A DNA stretch of 10,699 nt from Oscillospiraceae bacterium. GTDB lineage: Bacteria > Bacillota > Clostridia > Oscillospirales > Ruminococcaceae. Positions 1-8,758 of this stretch are shown piece after piece. A program made the translations under genes and the position numbers. The DNA lies in the NCBI GenBank assembly GCA_003508605.1, contig DNUB01000098.1, positions 10,066 through 20,764 on the forward strand, read 5' to 3'. A model generated the notes under the pieces. That model was not told the DNA's origin, did not search any database, and was given only the letters and a program-made list of their open reading frames with translations. How positions within the stretch are numbered: the first letter of the stretch is position 1; the number at the start of each line of letters is the position of its first letter.

Positions 1-1
1 T

Positions 2-154
2 ATCGAGGCTGTCACCTATATTATTGCGCTGCGTAATCCGAATAATCCGAGAGCCAACGCCGCTGATTGTGTTTTATATGCTTTTTTGGGTAATTTGGCT
101 TCCTTCATTGCGGGCGCGCTTATCAGTATTATTTTTCCTTGGGTGGCGATGTAA
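2..154 (+). CDS. C-terminal end of an uncharacterised membrane protein (partial)
   Basis: The frame is open from base 2 to a tandem stop (TAATAA at 152-157), so the window cuts into the gene and only the last 50 residues are visible. The fragment starts IEAVTYIIALRNPNNPRANA, a polar loop, and ends in one long hydrophobic helix of about 25 residues finishing IIFPWVAM, which indicates a C-terminal transmembrane segment. A rho-independent terminator follows at 209-242, as expected for a real gene end. It is convergent with the SCP2-like gene on the other strand. I do not recognise the family; the visible part is too short to assign a function. The coding call itself rests on the open frame, the hydrophobic helix and the terminator. 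Confidence 0.5.
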   Translation: MEAVTYIIALRNPNNPRANAADCVLYAFLGNLASFIAGALISIIFPWVAM

Positions 155-208
155 TAAGTACGGTCTTTCTTTAAACCTGTCTATACCTTGCTTGATGAGA
201 ATTGGTAT

Positions 209-242
209 AAAAAAACGCAGCCCAAAAAAGGCTGCATTTTTA
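209..242. terminator. Bidirectional rho-independent terminator between convergent genes
   Basis: A perfect 6-bp stem GCAGCC (217-222) / GGCTGC (230-235) encloses a 7-base loop. It is flanked by an A-run on the left (209-215) and a T-run on the right (237-241), so it has a U-tract when read on either strand. It lies between the end of the plus-strand membrane gene (154) and the end of the minus-strand SCP2-like gene (288) and can serve both. Confidence 0.85.
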
Positions 243-245
243 TCT

Positions 246-296
246 GCCTGAAAAATTTGCCTGAAAAATTACTTAATGCCTGAAAAATTACTTAAG
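246..296. repeat. Short tandem repeat overlapping the end of the SCP2-like gene
   Basis: The unit GCCTGAAAAATT occurs three times, starting at 246, 259 and 278. The last two copies extend further (to ATTACTTAA) and lie exactly 19 bases apart. The third copy contains the stop codon (288-290) and last codons of the minus-strand gene, so its 3' end has been partly duplicated into the spacer. It looks like a slippage or small duplication product; no function is evident. Confidence 0.7.
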
Positions 297-794
297 AAGC
301 TCGGCAATTAAAATACCCTTGGTAAGGTCTCCGCGGTAAATAAGTGCGCCGGACTTAGCGGCAGCGATATAATCATATTTTCCCGCTGCAATTTTCTTGA
401 CCTCGTCGGAGCCGGTCTCCACGATACCGTCAGCAAGGTAATAATCGGACTGCATAACCTGCTTATCCTCGTCGGGATTTGCCTTAACTGCAATATAGAA
501 AGTTCCTGCGTCGTGAACATTAACCTGAATGGCAATAGCAAAAGGAATGCTTTCAACACTCTTTTTCTCTATATTCTTCCATACCGCTGTGGTGAGAATA
601 TCAAGAGGAGATAATTCAGCTTCGGGAGCAGCCTTGGTCTTTTTTGCGGCGGGCTTTGCAGGAGCCTTCTTGGGAGCGGCGGCCTTCTTGGCGAGAGCCT
701 TTTTGGCAGGAGCAGCCTTTTTAGCAGCAGGCTTGCTTGCCGCAGGTTTCGTTTCTGCCTTCTCGACAGTTTTTAAAGTTTTTTCGTCAGCCAT
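288..794 (-). CDS. Histone H1-like Ala/Lys/Pro-rich tail fused to an SCP2-like domain
   Basis: This 168-residue protein has two clearly different parts. Residues 1 to about 60 are low-complexity and strongly basic, built from Lys, Ala and Pro in AKKA/PAKK-type repeats, like the C-terminal tails of histone H1 and of bacterial H1-like proteins; such tails bind nucleic acid. Residues about 61-168 look like a sterol carrier protein 2 (SCP2) fold: a helix (SPLDILTTAVWKNI), beta-strands around GTFYIAVK, then the pattern ADGIVETGSDEVKKIAAGKY, followed by AAAKSGALIYRGDL and a final amphipathic helix ending AELLK. In SCP2 proteins this last part is the 'DE...LA.GK......GKLKI.GD' signature. SCP2 domains bind hydrophobic ligands or act as dimerisation modules. 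The ATG at 792-794 follows AAAGGA with a rather long 12-base spacer. The gene is monocistronic, between two terminators. The domain call is by eye; the tail is certain, the SCP2 match is likely. Confidence 0.8.
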   Translation of the reverse strand: MADEKTLKTVEKAETKPAASKPAAKKAAPAKKALAKKAAAPKKAPAKPAAKKTKAAPEAELSPLDILTTAVWKNIEKKSVESIPFAIAIQVNVHDAGTFYIAVKANPDEDKQVMQSDYYLADGIVETGSDEVKKIAAGKYDYIAAAKSGALIYRGDLTKGILIAELLK

Positions 795-858
795 AGTGGT
801 AATTCATCCTTTCATTTTCTGCACGAAGCAGATATTCATTTGAGAATATTACTATGTA

Positions 859-890
859 ATTATAATATCATATTTTTGAAAAATTTACAA
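859..890 (-). promoter_or_regulatory. Candidate promoter of the SCP2-like gene
   Basis: On the minus strand a perfect TATAAT -10 hexamer lies at 859-864, about 65 bases before the start codon. The best -35-like word, TTGTAA at 885-890, is 20 bases away, longer than ideal, so the -35 is weak. The position downstream of the atp terminator fits an independent transcription unit. The flanking sequence is very AT-rich, so a chance match is possible. Confidence 0.4.
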
Positions 891-893
891 TAG

Positions 894-928
894 CAACGGC
901 GGATAAAAATTTAAACAGCGGCGGATAA
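894..928. repeat. Pair of 13-bp direct repeats upstream of the promoter
   Basis: CAACGGCGGATAA (894-906) and CAGCGGCGGATAA (916-928) are identical apart from one base and start 22 bases apart, about two helical turns. They lie just upstream of the candidate promoter for the SCP2-like gene, in a position where an activator could bind. The remainder of the 795-1097 gene-free stretch holds the promoter, this repeat pair and the atp terminator; nothing else is evident there. Confidence 0.35.
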
Positions 929-1028
929 TGGCTTTTTTTGTCGTATTTGTATAAATATGGCAAAGGAAAAAGGGCAAATTAACTAATGCTTTTTCCTCCC
1001 CCACAGTCCGCTGCGCCAAAAAAATCAA

Positions 1029-1066
1029 AAACAGCACCGCAGACTTTTTATGAGGTGCTGTTTTTT
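1029..1066 (-). terminator. Terminator of the atp operon (bidirectional shape)
   Basis: The stem CAGCACC (1032-1038) / GGTGCTG (1054-1060) extends through A/T pairs to about 11 bp and has a 15-base loop. Runs of A on the left and T on the right give a U-tract on either strand. It starts 32 bases beyond the atpC stop, which fits the end of the ATP synthase transcript. Confidence 0.85.
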
Positions 1067-1097
1067 CAATTTAAACTAAATATTTAATTGGGGATTA

Positions 1098-1502
1098 TCA
1101 CTTTAAGTCCCATGTCTCAATTCTGTTTATGGCTCTTTTCAGCTTATACTCAGCCAAAAGGTACGCCTTTTCGTCGTTCTCCGCCTGCTTCATTCTTTCC
1201 TCGGCCTTAGCCTTGGCTGCCTTGGCGCGTTCAACGTCTATCTCCTCCGCCCATTCGCAGCTCTGAGTAAGTATGACCGTTTTATCACGGCTTACCTTAA
1301 TAGTACCTTCGGATATAGCGGCAATTTTGAAATTACCGTCTATCTTGACCTTTAACTTACCGATAGGCAGTGCGGCAACGTAATCCTCATGGCGGGCAAG
1401 AATACCCTTATCTCCCACGGTGGTCCTTACAATGAGATTTTCCGTTTCTCCGTCAAAAAAGAGCCTGTCGGGAGTGTATATTTCAAGTTTGAACGGTGTC
1501 AT
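1098..1502 (-). CDS. atpC: ATP synthase F1 subunit epsilon
   Basis: This is the epsilon subunit of the F1 head, 134 residues, the usual family length. It sits on the central stalk with gamma, couples rotation to catalysis and can inhibit ATP hydrolysis through its C-terminal helices. The N-terminal beta-sandwich covers about residues 1-85 and begins with the typical FKLEIYTPDRLFFDGE; the family motif region GDKGILARHEDYVAALPIG follows. Residues about 88-134 form the charged helical hairpin rich in Ala, Lys and Glu. The ATG at 1500-1502 lies 11 bases after the atpD stop; its Shine-Dalgarno sequence (AAGGGGG) overlaps that stop codon, which suggests coupled translation. It is the last gene of the operon. 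Confidence 0.97.
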   Translation of the reverse strand: MTPFKLEIYTPDRLFFDGETENLIVRTTVGDKGILARHEDYVAALPIGKLKVKIDGNFKIAAISEGTIKVSRDKTVILTQSCEWAEEIDVERAKAAKAKAEERMKQAENDEKAYLLAEYKLKRAINRIETWDLK

Positions 1503-1513
1503 ACTGCACCCCC

Positions 1514-3864
<2,351 letters not shown>

Positions 3865-3879
3865 TTTATCACCAACTTT

Positions 3880-4005
3880 TTAATAGTATTTTTTTGGCAA
3901 AATATTTTCCTTGCAGAAGAAGCATAACAGGGAAAAGGCTAAGTTAAGCACCGATATTGACAGTGCGACTATACTGATTGCCAATGCGGCTTTTTTCATA
4001 AACAT
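3880..4005 (-). CDS. 41-residue single-pass membrane peptide inside the atp operon
   Basis: This small gene encodes 41 residues starting MFMKKAALAISIVALSI. It has two N-terminal lysines, one hydrophobic helix (about residues 6-31) that ends in a CFFC pair of cysteines at 28 and 31, and a short polar, Lys/Tyr-rich tail ending PKKYY. The layout fits a small single-span membrane protein with an uncleaved helix. An AAAGGAC Shine-Dalgarno sequence precedes it; either the first ATG (4003-4005) or the third-codon ATG (3997-3999, better spacing) could be the start. It lies between the 83-residue ORF and atpG, 15 bases from the latter, in the same direction. I know of no standard ATP synthase subunit like it. 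A role with the synthase is inferred only from position. Supported by ribosome-binding site, composition and tight packing; not by homology. Confidence 0.6.
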   Translation of the reverse strand: MFMKKAALAISIVALSISVLNLAFSLLCFFCKENILPKKYY

Positions 4006-4113
4006 ACCGTCCTTTCTTGGTTGATTCCCCTTCAAAGCGTCTGCAAAGGGAAACCCGTCTGCAAAAATAAATCTTTTGCCCTTATTGTAACTCGTAAATA
4101 ATAAAACATTCGC

Positions 4114-4365
4114 TTATCTGCCGCTGAATTTGTAAACCTTGCCGGGGTTTTCCTCAAAGAAGGCAATAACTCTTTCAAGCTCCCTCCTTGCGCTTTCCTC
4201 TTCCGAAAAATATGCGCACACAACGGCTCCCGACATATTCACCAAAGCGGTGGTTTTGGAATAGGCGCACAAGGCGAATTTCTTATCCTTTCCGCCTATA
4301 TTTTTCTGTATTGAAAAATATTGGGCGTCCACTAACTCTTTTCCTTCTCCGTTTAAAACCCACAT
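4114..4365 (-). CDS. 83-residue hypothetical protein inserted between atpA and atpG
   Basis: This 83-residue soluble protein begins MWVLNGEGKELVDAQYFSIQ. The ATG at 4363-4365 has an excellent AAAGGAG site five bases upstream; a longer TTG start at 4383 is unlikely. The sequence suggests several beta-strands (FALCAYSKTTALV, GAVVCAYFS), then an amphipathic helix (SEEESARRELERVIAFFEEN) and a last strand (KVYKFSG). The order strands, then 'AYFSSEEEA...L..VI', resembles small proteins common in Clostridia and their phages (pattern 'LGEYxSEEEAxxVLxEI'); I see this only as a resemblance and cannot name a function. It starts 22 bases after the atpA stop and is followed by 108 bases without a gene, then the 41-residue peptide. 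It is not a normal ATP synthase component. Confidence 0.8.
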   Translation of the reverse strand: MWVLNGEGKELVDAQYFSIQKNIGGKDKKFALCAYSKTTALVNMSGAVVCAYFSEEESARRELERVIAFFEENPGKVYKFSGR

Positions 4366-4387
4366 AAAAGCTCCTTTCGGCAAATAA

Positions 4388-5902
4388 TTACAGTTTCTTT
4401 ACAAATTCATCGGTAAACTGCGATAATGCGGCCTTCAGCTTTTCTTCGTTTTCGGGAGAAATCACCTTTTCGTTTTTAATGCTGTCGGTAATTTCGCTGT
4501 GGCTGTCGTGAATAAAGCGGATAAGCTCGTCCTGATATTCCCTTGTCCTTTCCACGGGCACTTCCGTTAAATAGTTGTTGGTAACCGCATAAATGATAAT
4601 TACCTGATCCTCCACCTTTAAGGGCGAGCCCTGAGGCTGCTTAAGAACCTCAACGATTCTTTCGCCCTTGGCAAGTCTTGCCTTGGTATCTGCGTCCAGA
4701 TCCGAGCCGAACTGTGAGAATGCCTGCAGCTCACGGTACTGTGAATATTCAAGCTTCAATGAGCCCGAAACCTTTTTCATAGCCTTTATCTGCGCATTTC
4801 CTCCCACACGGGATACCGAAATGCCGGGGTTTACTGCGGGTCTGATACCGCTGTTGAAAAGCTCGGTTTCAAGGAATATCTGTCCGTCCGTAATGGAAAT
4901 TACGTTGGTGGGGATATAAGCGGAAACGTCGCCTGCCTGCGTTTCGATAATGGGCAGTGCGGTCAGTGAGCCGCCGCCGTATTCCTCTGTAAGGTTAGCC
5001 GCTCTTTCAAGCAGTCTGGAATGAAGATAGAATACGTCGCCGGGGTAAGCCTCACGTCCGGGCGGCCTTTTAAGCAGCAGGGACAGCGCACGGTATGCTA
5101 CTGCGTGCTTTGACAAATCGTCATAGATAATAAGCACGTCCCTGCCCTTTTCCATAAAGTATTCGCCCATTGCACAGCCCGAATAAGGCGCAATGTACTG
5201 CAGGGGGGCCAATTCGGAAGCGGCGGCGGATACTACGATGGAGTAATCCATCGCCCCTGCCGACTTAAGCTGCTCCACAACAGTCGCAACGGTGGAGGCC
5301 TTCTGACCGATAGCTACGTAAATGCAGATAACACCCGAATCCTTCTGATTAATGATGGTGTCTATCGCTATGGTGGTTTTGCCTGTCTGTCTGTCGCCGA
5401 TGATAAGCTCACGCTGACCTCTGCCTATGGGAATCATACTGTCTATTGCCTTAATACCCGTTTGAAGAGGTACGCTTACAGGCTCTCTGGTAATAATGCC
5501 GGAGGCGATTTTTTCGATAGGTCTGCGCTCGCTTGTAAGTATTGCTCCCGCTCCGTCGATAGGCTCGCCCAAGGGATTTACGACTCTGCCGAGCAATCCC
5601 TCGCCTACGGGAACGGAAACGATCTGTCCCGTACGCTTAACGGCGGAGCCCTCCTTGATGTCGTCGTCCGGACCTAACATAACTGCGCCTACCGAGCTTT
5701 GCTCCAAGTTCATGGCAAGACACTGTACGCCGTTGTCAAACTGCAAAAGCTCGTTTATCATACAGTTTTCCAGGCCGTGAATATTAACGATGCCGTCACC
5801 TACAGTAACCACCGTACCGGTGTCGGTAAGGGAAATTTTGCTGTCAAATTCTTTAATTCTGGTTTTAAGTATTCCCGTAATTTCTTCGGGGCGTAATTCC
5901 AT
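4388..5902 (-). CDS. atpA: ATP synthase F1 subunit alpha
   Basis: Alpha is the non-catalytic nucleotide-binding subunit of the F1 hexamer and supplies the arginine finger to the catalytic site. The ATG at 5900-5902 gives 504 residues, typical of the family; it follows AGGGAGGAAGG at 6 bases. A further in-frame ATG at 5921-5923 has no ribosome-binding site. Landmarks: N-terminal stator-binding helix ([19 protein letters not shown]), beta-barrel with [17 protein letters not shown]-loop GDRQTGKT at residues 169-176, Walker [14 protein letters not shown], and the motif [11 protein letters not shown] with the arginine finger at Arg365. The 67-base space to atpH contains only the leader of this gene. 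No key residue is missing. Confidence 0.98.
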   Translation of the reverse strand: MELRPEEITGILKTRIKEFDSKISLTDTGTVVTVGDGIVNIHGLENCMINELLQFDNGVQCLAMNLEQSSVGAVMLGPDDDIKEGSAVKRTGQIVSVPVGEGLLGRVVNPLGEPIDGAGAILTSERRPIEKIASGIITREPVSVPLQTGIKAIDSMIPIGRGQRELIIGDRQTGKTTIAIDTIINQKDSGVICIYVAIGQKASTVATVVEQLKSAGAMDYSIVVSAAASELAPLQYIAPYSGCAMGEYFMEKGRDVLIIYDDLSKHAVAYRALSLLLKRPPGREAYPGDVFYLHSRLLERAANLTEEYGGGSLTALPIIETQAGDVSAYIPTNVISITDGQIFLETELFNSGIRPAVNPGISVSRVGGNAQIKAMKKVSGSLKLEYSQYRELQAFSQFGSDLDADTKARLAKGERIVEVLKQPQGSPLKVEDQVIIIYAVTNNYLTEVPVERTREYQDELIRFIHDSHSEITDSIKNEKVISPENEEKLKAALSQFTDEFVKKL

Positions 5903-5969
5903 TTGTGACCTTCCTCCCTTCATGGTCTTTTTTGACGGTTCAGCCCTGAAAGCCGCTTTAATGAGATTA

Positions 5970-6533
5970 TCAGCCTATAAGCTGACTTAAGCTGCCCTTC
6001 AGATTTTCAAGCCTTGTTTTAACGCTGCCGTCCATACGGGTGTCACCGTAATCGATTATTATGCCGCCCATGAGAGTCTTGTCGGTTTTTTCCGACATTT
6101 TTATTTTCTTTCCGACAATATCGGACATTTTCTTTGCGATTTTTTCACGCTGCTCCTCCGACAACGGATAGGGAGTGGTAACGGTAATTTCCGCAATGCC
6201 CAAGCTATCGTTGCACATATCGGAAAAAACCCTGCGTATCTTCTCAAAGTAACCCCATCTTTTTCCCTCGGTAAGTACGCAAAGGAAATTGTAAACGCAG
6301 CGTGAAAGCTTTCCGCCGAATGCGTCTTTGATAACCCCCAGCTTTTCCTCATCGGATACGGCGGGGGAATCCATAAGCTTTTCAAAGCCCCCGCAGGAGC
6401 TTATTATTCCGCTTACGGCTTCAAGCTGATTTTTCGCCTGTTCAAGCTTTTCTTTTTCGTCAAGGCTGCCTTTTTCCTCAAGAAGGGCGTCAAAAAGAGC
6501 CTGCGAGTAGTTTTTTTCCACCGCTCCCGTCAT
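5970..6533 (-). CDS. atpH: ATP synthase F1 subunit delta (stator, OSCP family)
   Basis: Delta joins the top of the F1 head to the peripheral b-subunit stalk. At 187 residues it has the family size. The N-terminal six-helix bundle includes the typical [10 protein letters not shown]; the C-terminal part has the beta-strand [20 protein letters not shown] and the signature GGIIIDYGD at residues 156-164, followed by [15 protein letters not shown]. The ATG at 6531-6533 lies 2 bases after the atpF stop, and its AGGG ribosome-binding site is inside the end of atpF, so the two are translationally coupled. Confidence 0.95.
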   Translation of the reverse strand: MTGAVEKNYSQALFDALLEEKGSLDEKEKLEQAKNQLEAVSGIISSCGGFEKLMDSPAVSDEEKLGVIKDAFGGKLSRCVYNFLCVLTEGKRWGYFEKIRRVFSDMCNDSLGIAEITVTTPYPLSEEQREKIAKKMSDIVGKKIKMSEKTDKTLMGGIIIDYGDTRMDGSVKTRLENLKGSLSQLIG

Positions 6534-6535
6534 AA

Positions 6536-7090
6536 TCAGCCCTCGTTTCCTGCCTTAGACCCCACATCGGCCAAAAAGCTGTCTATAAGGTCGGCATTGT
6601 CCTTTTGGGTTATTTCCTTTTCGCACACCTTTGATGCGGCAAGCACAACCACCTCGGAAATCTGATCCTTCACCTCGTTTAAGGCGCGGCGTTTTTCCTG
6701 TTCAATGCTTTCCTGCGCCTGCTGCTTCATGCGGGCTGCGCTTGCGTTGGCGTCGGCAATAATCTCCGCTTCCTTGTCGGAGGCTCTTTTGACTGCGTCG
6801 GAAACGATTTTGTCCGCCTCGTCCTTAGACTGTCTCAGCTTTTCGGCATACTCTGCCTTTGCCTCCTCAGCCTGCTTTTTGGCGTTTTCCGCAGCGTCGA
6901 TTTCCACATTTATTGCCTCCCGCCTTTTATCCATCATCGCCATAACTTTATTATGGAGAAGAAATCTGTAAAGCAGGAAAATAATTAAGGTGTTGATAAG
7001 GGTAAAGACAATGGTGGAAGCGTTTATATCCACAAGTGGAAGAAAGGTCTTAGCCGAATCCGCAGTTTCAGCAAGCAATTCCATGTACAT
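6536..7090 (-). CDS. atpF: ATP synthase Fo subunit b
   Basis: Subunit b is the membrane-anchored stator arm that links subunit a to delta and alpha. It has 184 residues: a short periplasmic-side start, one transmembrane helix at about residues 25-44 (ASTIVFTLINTLIIFLLYRF), then a long charged coiled coil rich in Ala, Glu, Lys and Asp (about 48-160) and a delta-binding C-terminus. The ATG at 7088-7090 follows AGGA at 8 bases; a second ATG two codons later is also possible. Only one b gene is seen, so the stator is presumably a b homodimer. Its ribosome-binding site can pair with an upstream AGTCC (see 7097-7129). Confidence 0.96.
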   Translation of the reverse strand: MYMELLAETADSAKTFLPLVDINASTIVFTLINTLIIFLLYRFLLHNKVMAMMDKRREAINVEIDAAENAKKQAEEAKAEYAEKLRQSKDEADKIVSDAVKRASDKEAEIIADANASAARMKQQAQESIEQEKRRALNEVKDQISEVVVLAASKVCEKEITQKDNADLIDSFLADVGSKAGNEG

Positions 7091-7096
7091 ATAATC

Positions 7097-7129
7097 AGTC
7101 CTTTCGTTTTAATCGGACTAAAAAAGTCC
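7097..7129 (-). promoter_or_regulatory. Possible alternative hairpins at the atpF ribosome-binding site
   Basis: On the minus strand the 50-base atpE-atpF spacer region holds GGACT (7125-7129), AGTCC (7115-7119) and a second GGACT (7097-7101) that is part of the atpF Shine-Dalgarno site. The middle AGTCC can pair with either copy: with the upstream one (5-base loop), or with the ribosome-binding site itself (about 7 bp counting a G-U pair). This would make two mutually exclusive structures, one of which hides the atpF start. The stems are short and the effect is an inference. Confidence 0.25.
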
Positions 7130-7140
7130 CATTGTCCCTA

Positions 7141-7434
<294 letters not shown>

Positions 7435-7440
7435 TTATTT

Positions 7441-7601
7441 GACCTCCCCGAAAGCCTGCGAAGCACCGTCCGACTTGCCCTTTTGCCGTTATGCCTTGCC
7501 CGTTTTCCTTGAAATACATACAGTATTCCTGCGGAAAACGGGCTTTGCCCGACGGCAAAATCGCTGCACCATACGGTGCTTCTCCGGTTTCCGAGGAGGT
7601 C
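7441..7601. repeat. 161-base nested palindrome between atpB and atpE
   Basis: Four arms pair symmetrically around one centre. The outer arms are 29 bases each (7441-7469 and 7573-7601), 24 of 29 complementary, with perfect ends GACCTCC/GGAGGTC and AAGCACCGT/ACGGTGCTT. The middle arms are perfect 9-mers TTTTGCCGT (7481-7489) / ACGGCAAAA (7552-7560). The inner arms are perfect 11-mers GCCCGTTTTCC (7498-7508) / GGAAAACGGGC (7533-7543), with a 24-base apical loop. Internal loops are nearly symmetrical (11 by 12 and 8 by 8). It would fold as one long hairpin in the atp transcript or in DNA. It resembles a miniature inverted-repeat element inserted into the operon; it contains no credible ORF. Roles in mRNA processing or protection of the atpE message are inferences. 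Confidence 0.75.
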
Positions 7602-7616
7602 TATTGTTTAACCCTT

Positions 7617-7832
7617 AAGGGGGTGTAAAAAACAATTTTATCTCAAAAAGCTTGGCGGTAATTTGCCGATTTGAAAGGAATTTCAAAATCCGCTTCGCTC
7701 CCTTGCTGCGAGCCGTGGGAATTTTTTCCGAAAAATACGACACCCTTTAAAGCCCGCACCCTTTGCGCCTTCAAAAGGGCTGTGACTTTTTACAGCCCTA
7801 AAAAGCATCGGGTTATTTTTTTACAGTCCCTT
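7617..7832. repeat. Second element bounded by imperfect inverted repeats
   Basis: AAGGGGGTGTAAAAAA (7617-7632) and TTTTTTACAGTCCCTT (7817-7832) form terminal inverted repeats, 14 of 16 matching. The left one overlaps a perfect CCCTTAAGGG palindrome (7612-7621). Inside are further short inverted repeats and the perfect hairpin at 7776-7799, whose right arm repeats the TTTTTACAG-CCCT word of the right end. The 216-base segment lies immediately beside the nested palindrome and shows no ribosome-binding site or convincing ORF. Size and structure fit a small non-autonomous repeat element; copies elsewhere in the genome would be needed to prove it. Confidence 0.45.
7776..7799 (-). other. Perfect 8-bp hairpin downstream of atpB
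   Basis: AGGGCTGT (7776-7783) pairs perfectly with ACAGCCCT (7792-7799) around an 8-base loop. On the minus strand it stands 50 bases after the atpB stop and is followed by TTTT, so it could act as a weak, partial terminator or as an RNA end-stabiliser inside the operon. An alternative pairing AGCCC (7751-7755) / GGGCT (7777-7781) would compete with it. The U-tract is short and the operon continues past it. Confidence 0.45.
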
Positions 7833-7849
7833 AGAGGAAACAAACTGTT

Positions 7850-8563
7850 TTAATCGCACTCCGCCATAGCCACATAGCTCATGGTAAGCGTCGTGAAAAT
7901 ATAAGCCTGAACCACCGACGAGAACAGGTCGAAATAAAGGGATAAAAATGCGGGAAGACCCACGGTAAATACGCCTGCCGCAAACTGTCCCAAGGCAAAA
8001 TATATAAGTCCGCCGATTACCACGCCGGAAAGAATGTTGGCAAAGTGACGGAGTGCCTGAGATACGGGGTTGGCGATCTCACCGATGATGTTAAAGGGAA
8101 GCATAAAGGGAAGGGGATCAACAAAAGCCTTAAAGAAGCCCTTAACGCCGCCGGTTTTGAATTTGTTCCTTTGAACAAGAACAAAGGTTATCAAAGCCCA
8201 CGCACCTACCACCGACAGGTCGGAGGTGGGGGAACGCAGTCCTAAAAGTCCCATCAGGCTTGAGCAGAGGGAAAAGCAGAAAAGTGCGCTTATATAAGGC
8301 GTATACTTTTTGTAGCTTACGCCCATTGAGTCGTTGACCATTCCGCTGAACAGCCCCACTATGTATTCGGCGATAACCTGACGCCTCGATTCGGGTCTGA
8401 TCTTAAGGTTTCTGCCAAGGATAAAGAAAATGACTCCCAAAATGACAATAACTATCCACTGAACCACAACTGTCTCGGAAAGCTTAACGGTAAATCCGCC
8501 CAAATCAAATTCCGCCGATTGGAGAGGACCGTTTACCGTAAAGTCCAACAGCTTTGCTCCCAT
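7850..8563 (-). CDS. atpB: ATP synthase Fo subunit a
   Basis: Subunit a forms the ion half-channels next to the c ring. It has 237 residues with several hydrophobic segments (about 31-50, 90-109, 116-131 and two long helices between 150 and 232). The essential arginine is Arg172 in NPVSQALRHFANILSG, facing the rotor carboxylate; the C-terminal helix contains SLYFDLFSSVVQAYIFTTLT, the family's usual FDLF..L.QA.VF signature. The ATG at 8561-8563 is preceded by AAAGG at about 12 bases, a modest site. The gene is separated from atpI by 373 bases and from atpE by 451 bases, much more than usual in a tightly packed atp operon. Confidence 0.97.
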   Translation of the reverse strand: MGAKLLDFTVNGPLQSAEFDLGGFTVKLSETVVVQWIVIVILGVIFFILGRNLKIRPESRRQVIAEYIVGLFSGMVNDSMGVSYKKYTPYISALFCFSLCSSLMGLLGLRSPTSDLSVVGAWALITFVLVQRNKFKTGGVKGFFKAFVDPLPFMLPFNIIGEIANPVSQALRHFANILSGVVIGGLIYFALGQFAAGVFTVGLPAFLSLYFDLFSSVVQAYIFTTLTMSYVAMAECD

Positions 8564-8649
8564 AAAAAATCACAACCTTTCAAAAATAAATTGATTAGTA
8601 AAGATTTTTAAAGGCAATACCGAACGAAGCCGTAAGGCGGTCTTTATGC

Positions 8650-8682
8650 TTAAACCGCAAAGCGATATGCACACAAAGCCAT
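8650..8682 (-). other. Possible 10-codon leader ORF upstream of atpB
   Basis: An ATG at 8680-8682 opens a reading frame for MALCAYRFAV and stops at 8650-8652. A GGAG ribosome-binding word (8691-8694) stands at the ideal 8 bases. It ends 86 bases before atpB. It could be a leader peptide or chance; there is no run of a single amino acid as in classical attenuators. Confidence 0.25.
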
Positions 8683-8713
8683 AATACTGTCTCCGTACAG
8701 TTTTGCTTTATTA

Positions 8714-8758
8714 AATTTAACCCTATTATGAAATTTTTCAAAAGCTTTCATAATCGGG
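8714..8758 (-). promoter_or_regulatory. Candidate internal promoter within a 13-bp inverted repeat
   Basis: CCCTATTATGAAA (8721-8733) and TTTCATAATCGGG (8746-8758) are inverted repeats with one mismatch and a 12-base centre. On the minus strand a -35-like TTGAAA (8736-8741) lies in that centre and a -10-like TAAATT (8714-8719) follows at 16 bases, so a protein bound to the repeat would cover the promoter. It would drive atpB and the genes beyond. The -10 matches the consensus at only four positions. Confidence 0.3.

Noticed and set aside
24..251. Plus-strand ORF of 75 codons at the left edge
   Set aside because: It runs through the terminator and is out of frame with the more convincing membrane-protein tail that ends at 154.
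787..807. Six-codon ORF overlapping the start codon of the SCP2-like gene
   Set aside because: It has no correctly spaced ribosome-binding site; likely chance.
7671..7853. Plus-strand ORF of 60 codons in the second repeat element
   Set aside because: It lies in hairpin-rich repeat DNA and has no convincing ribosome-binding site or family pattern.
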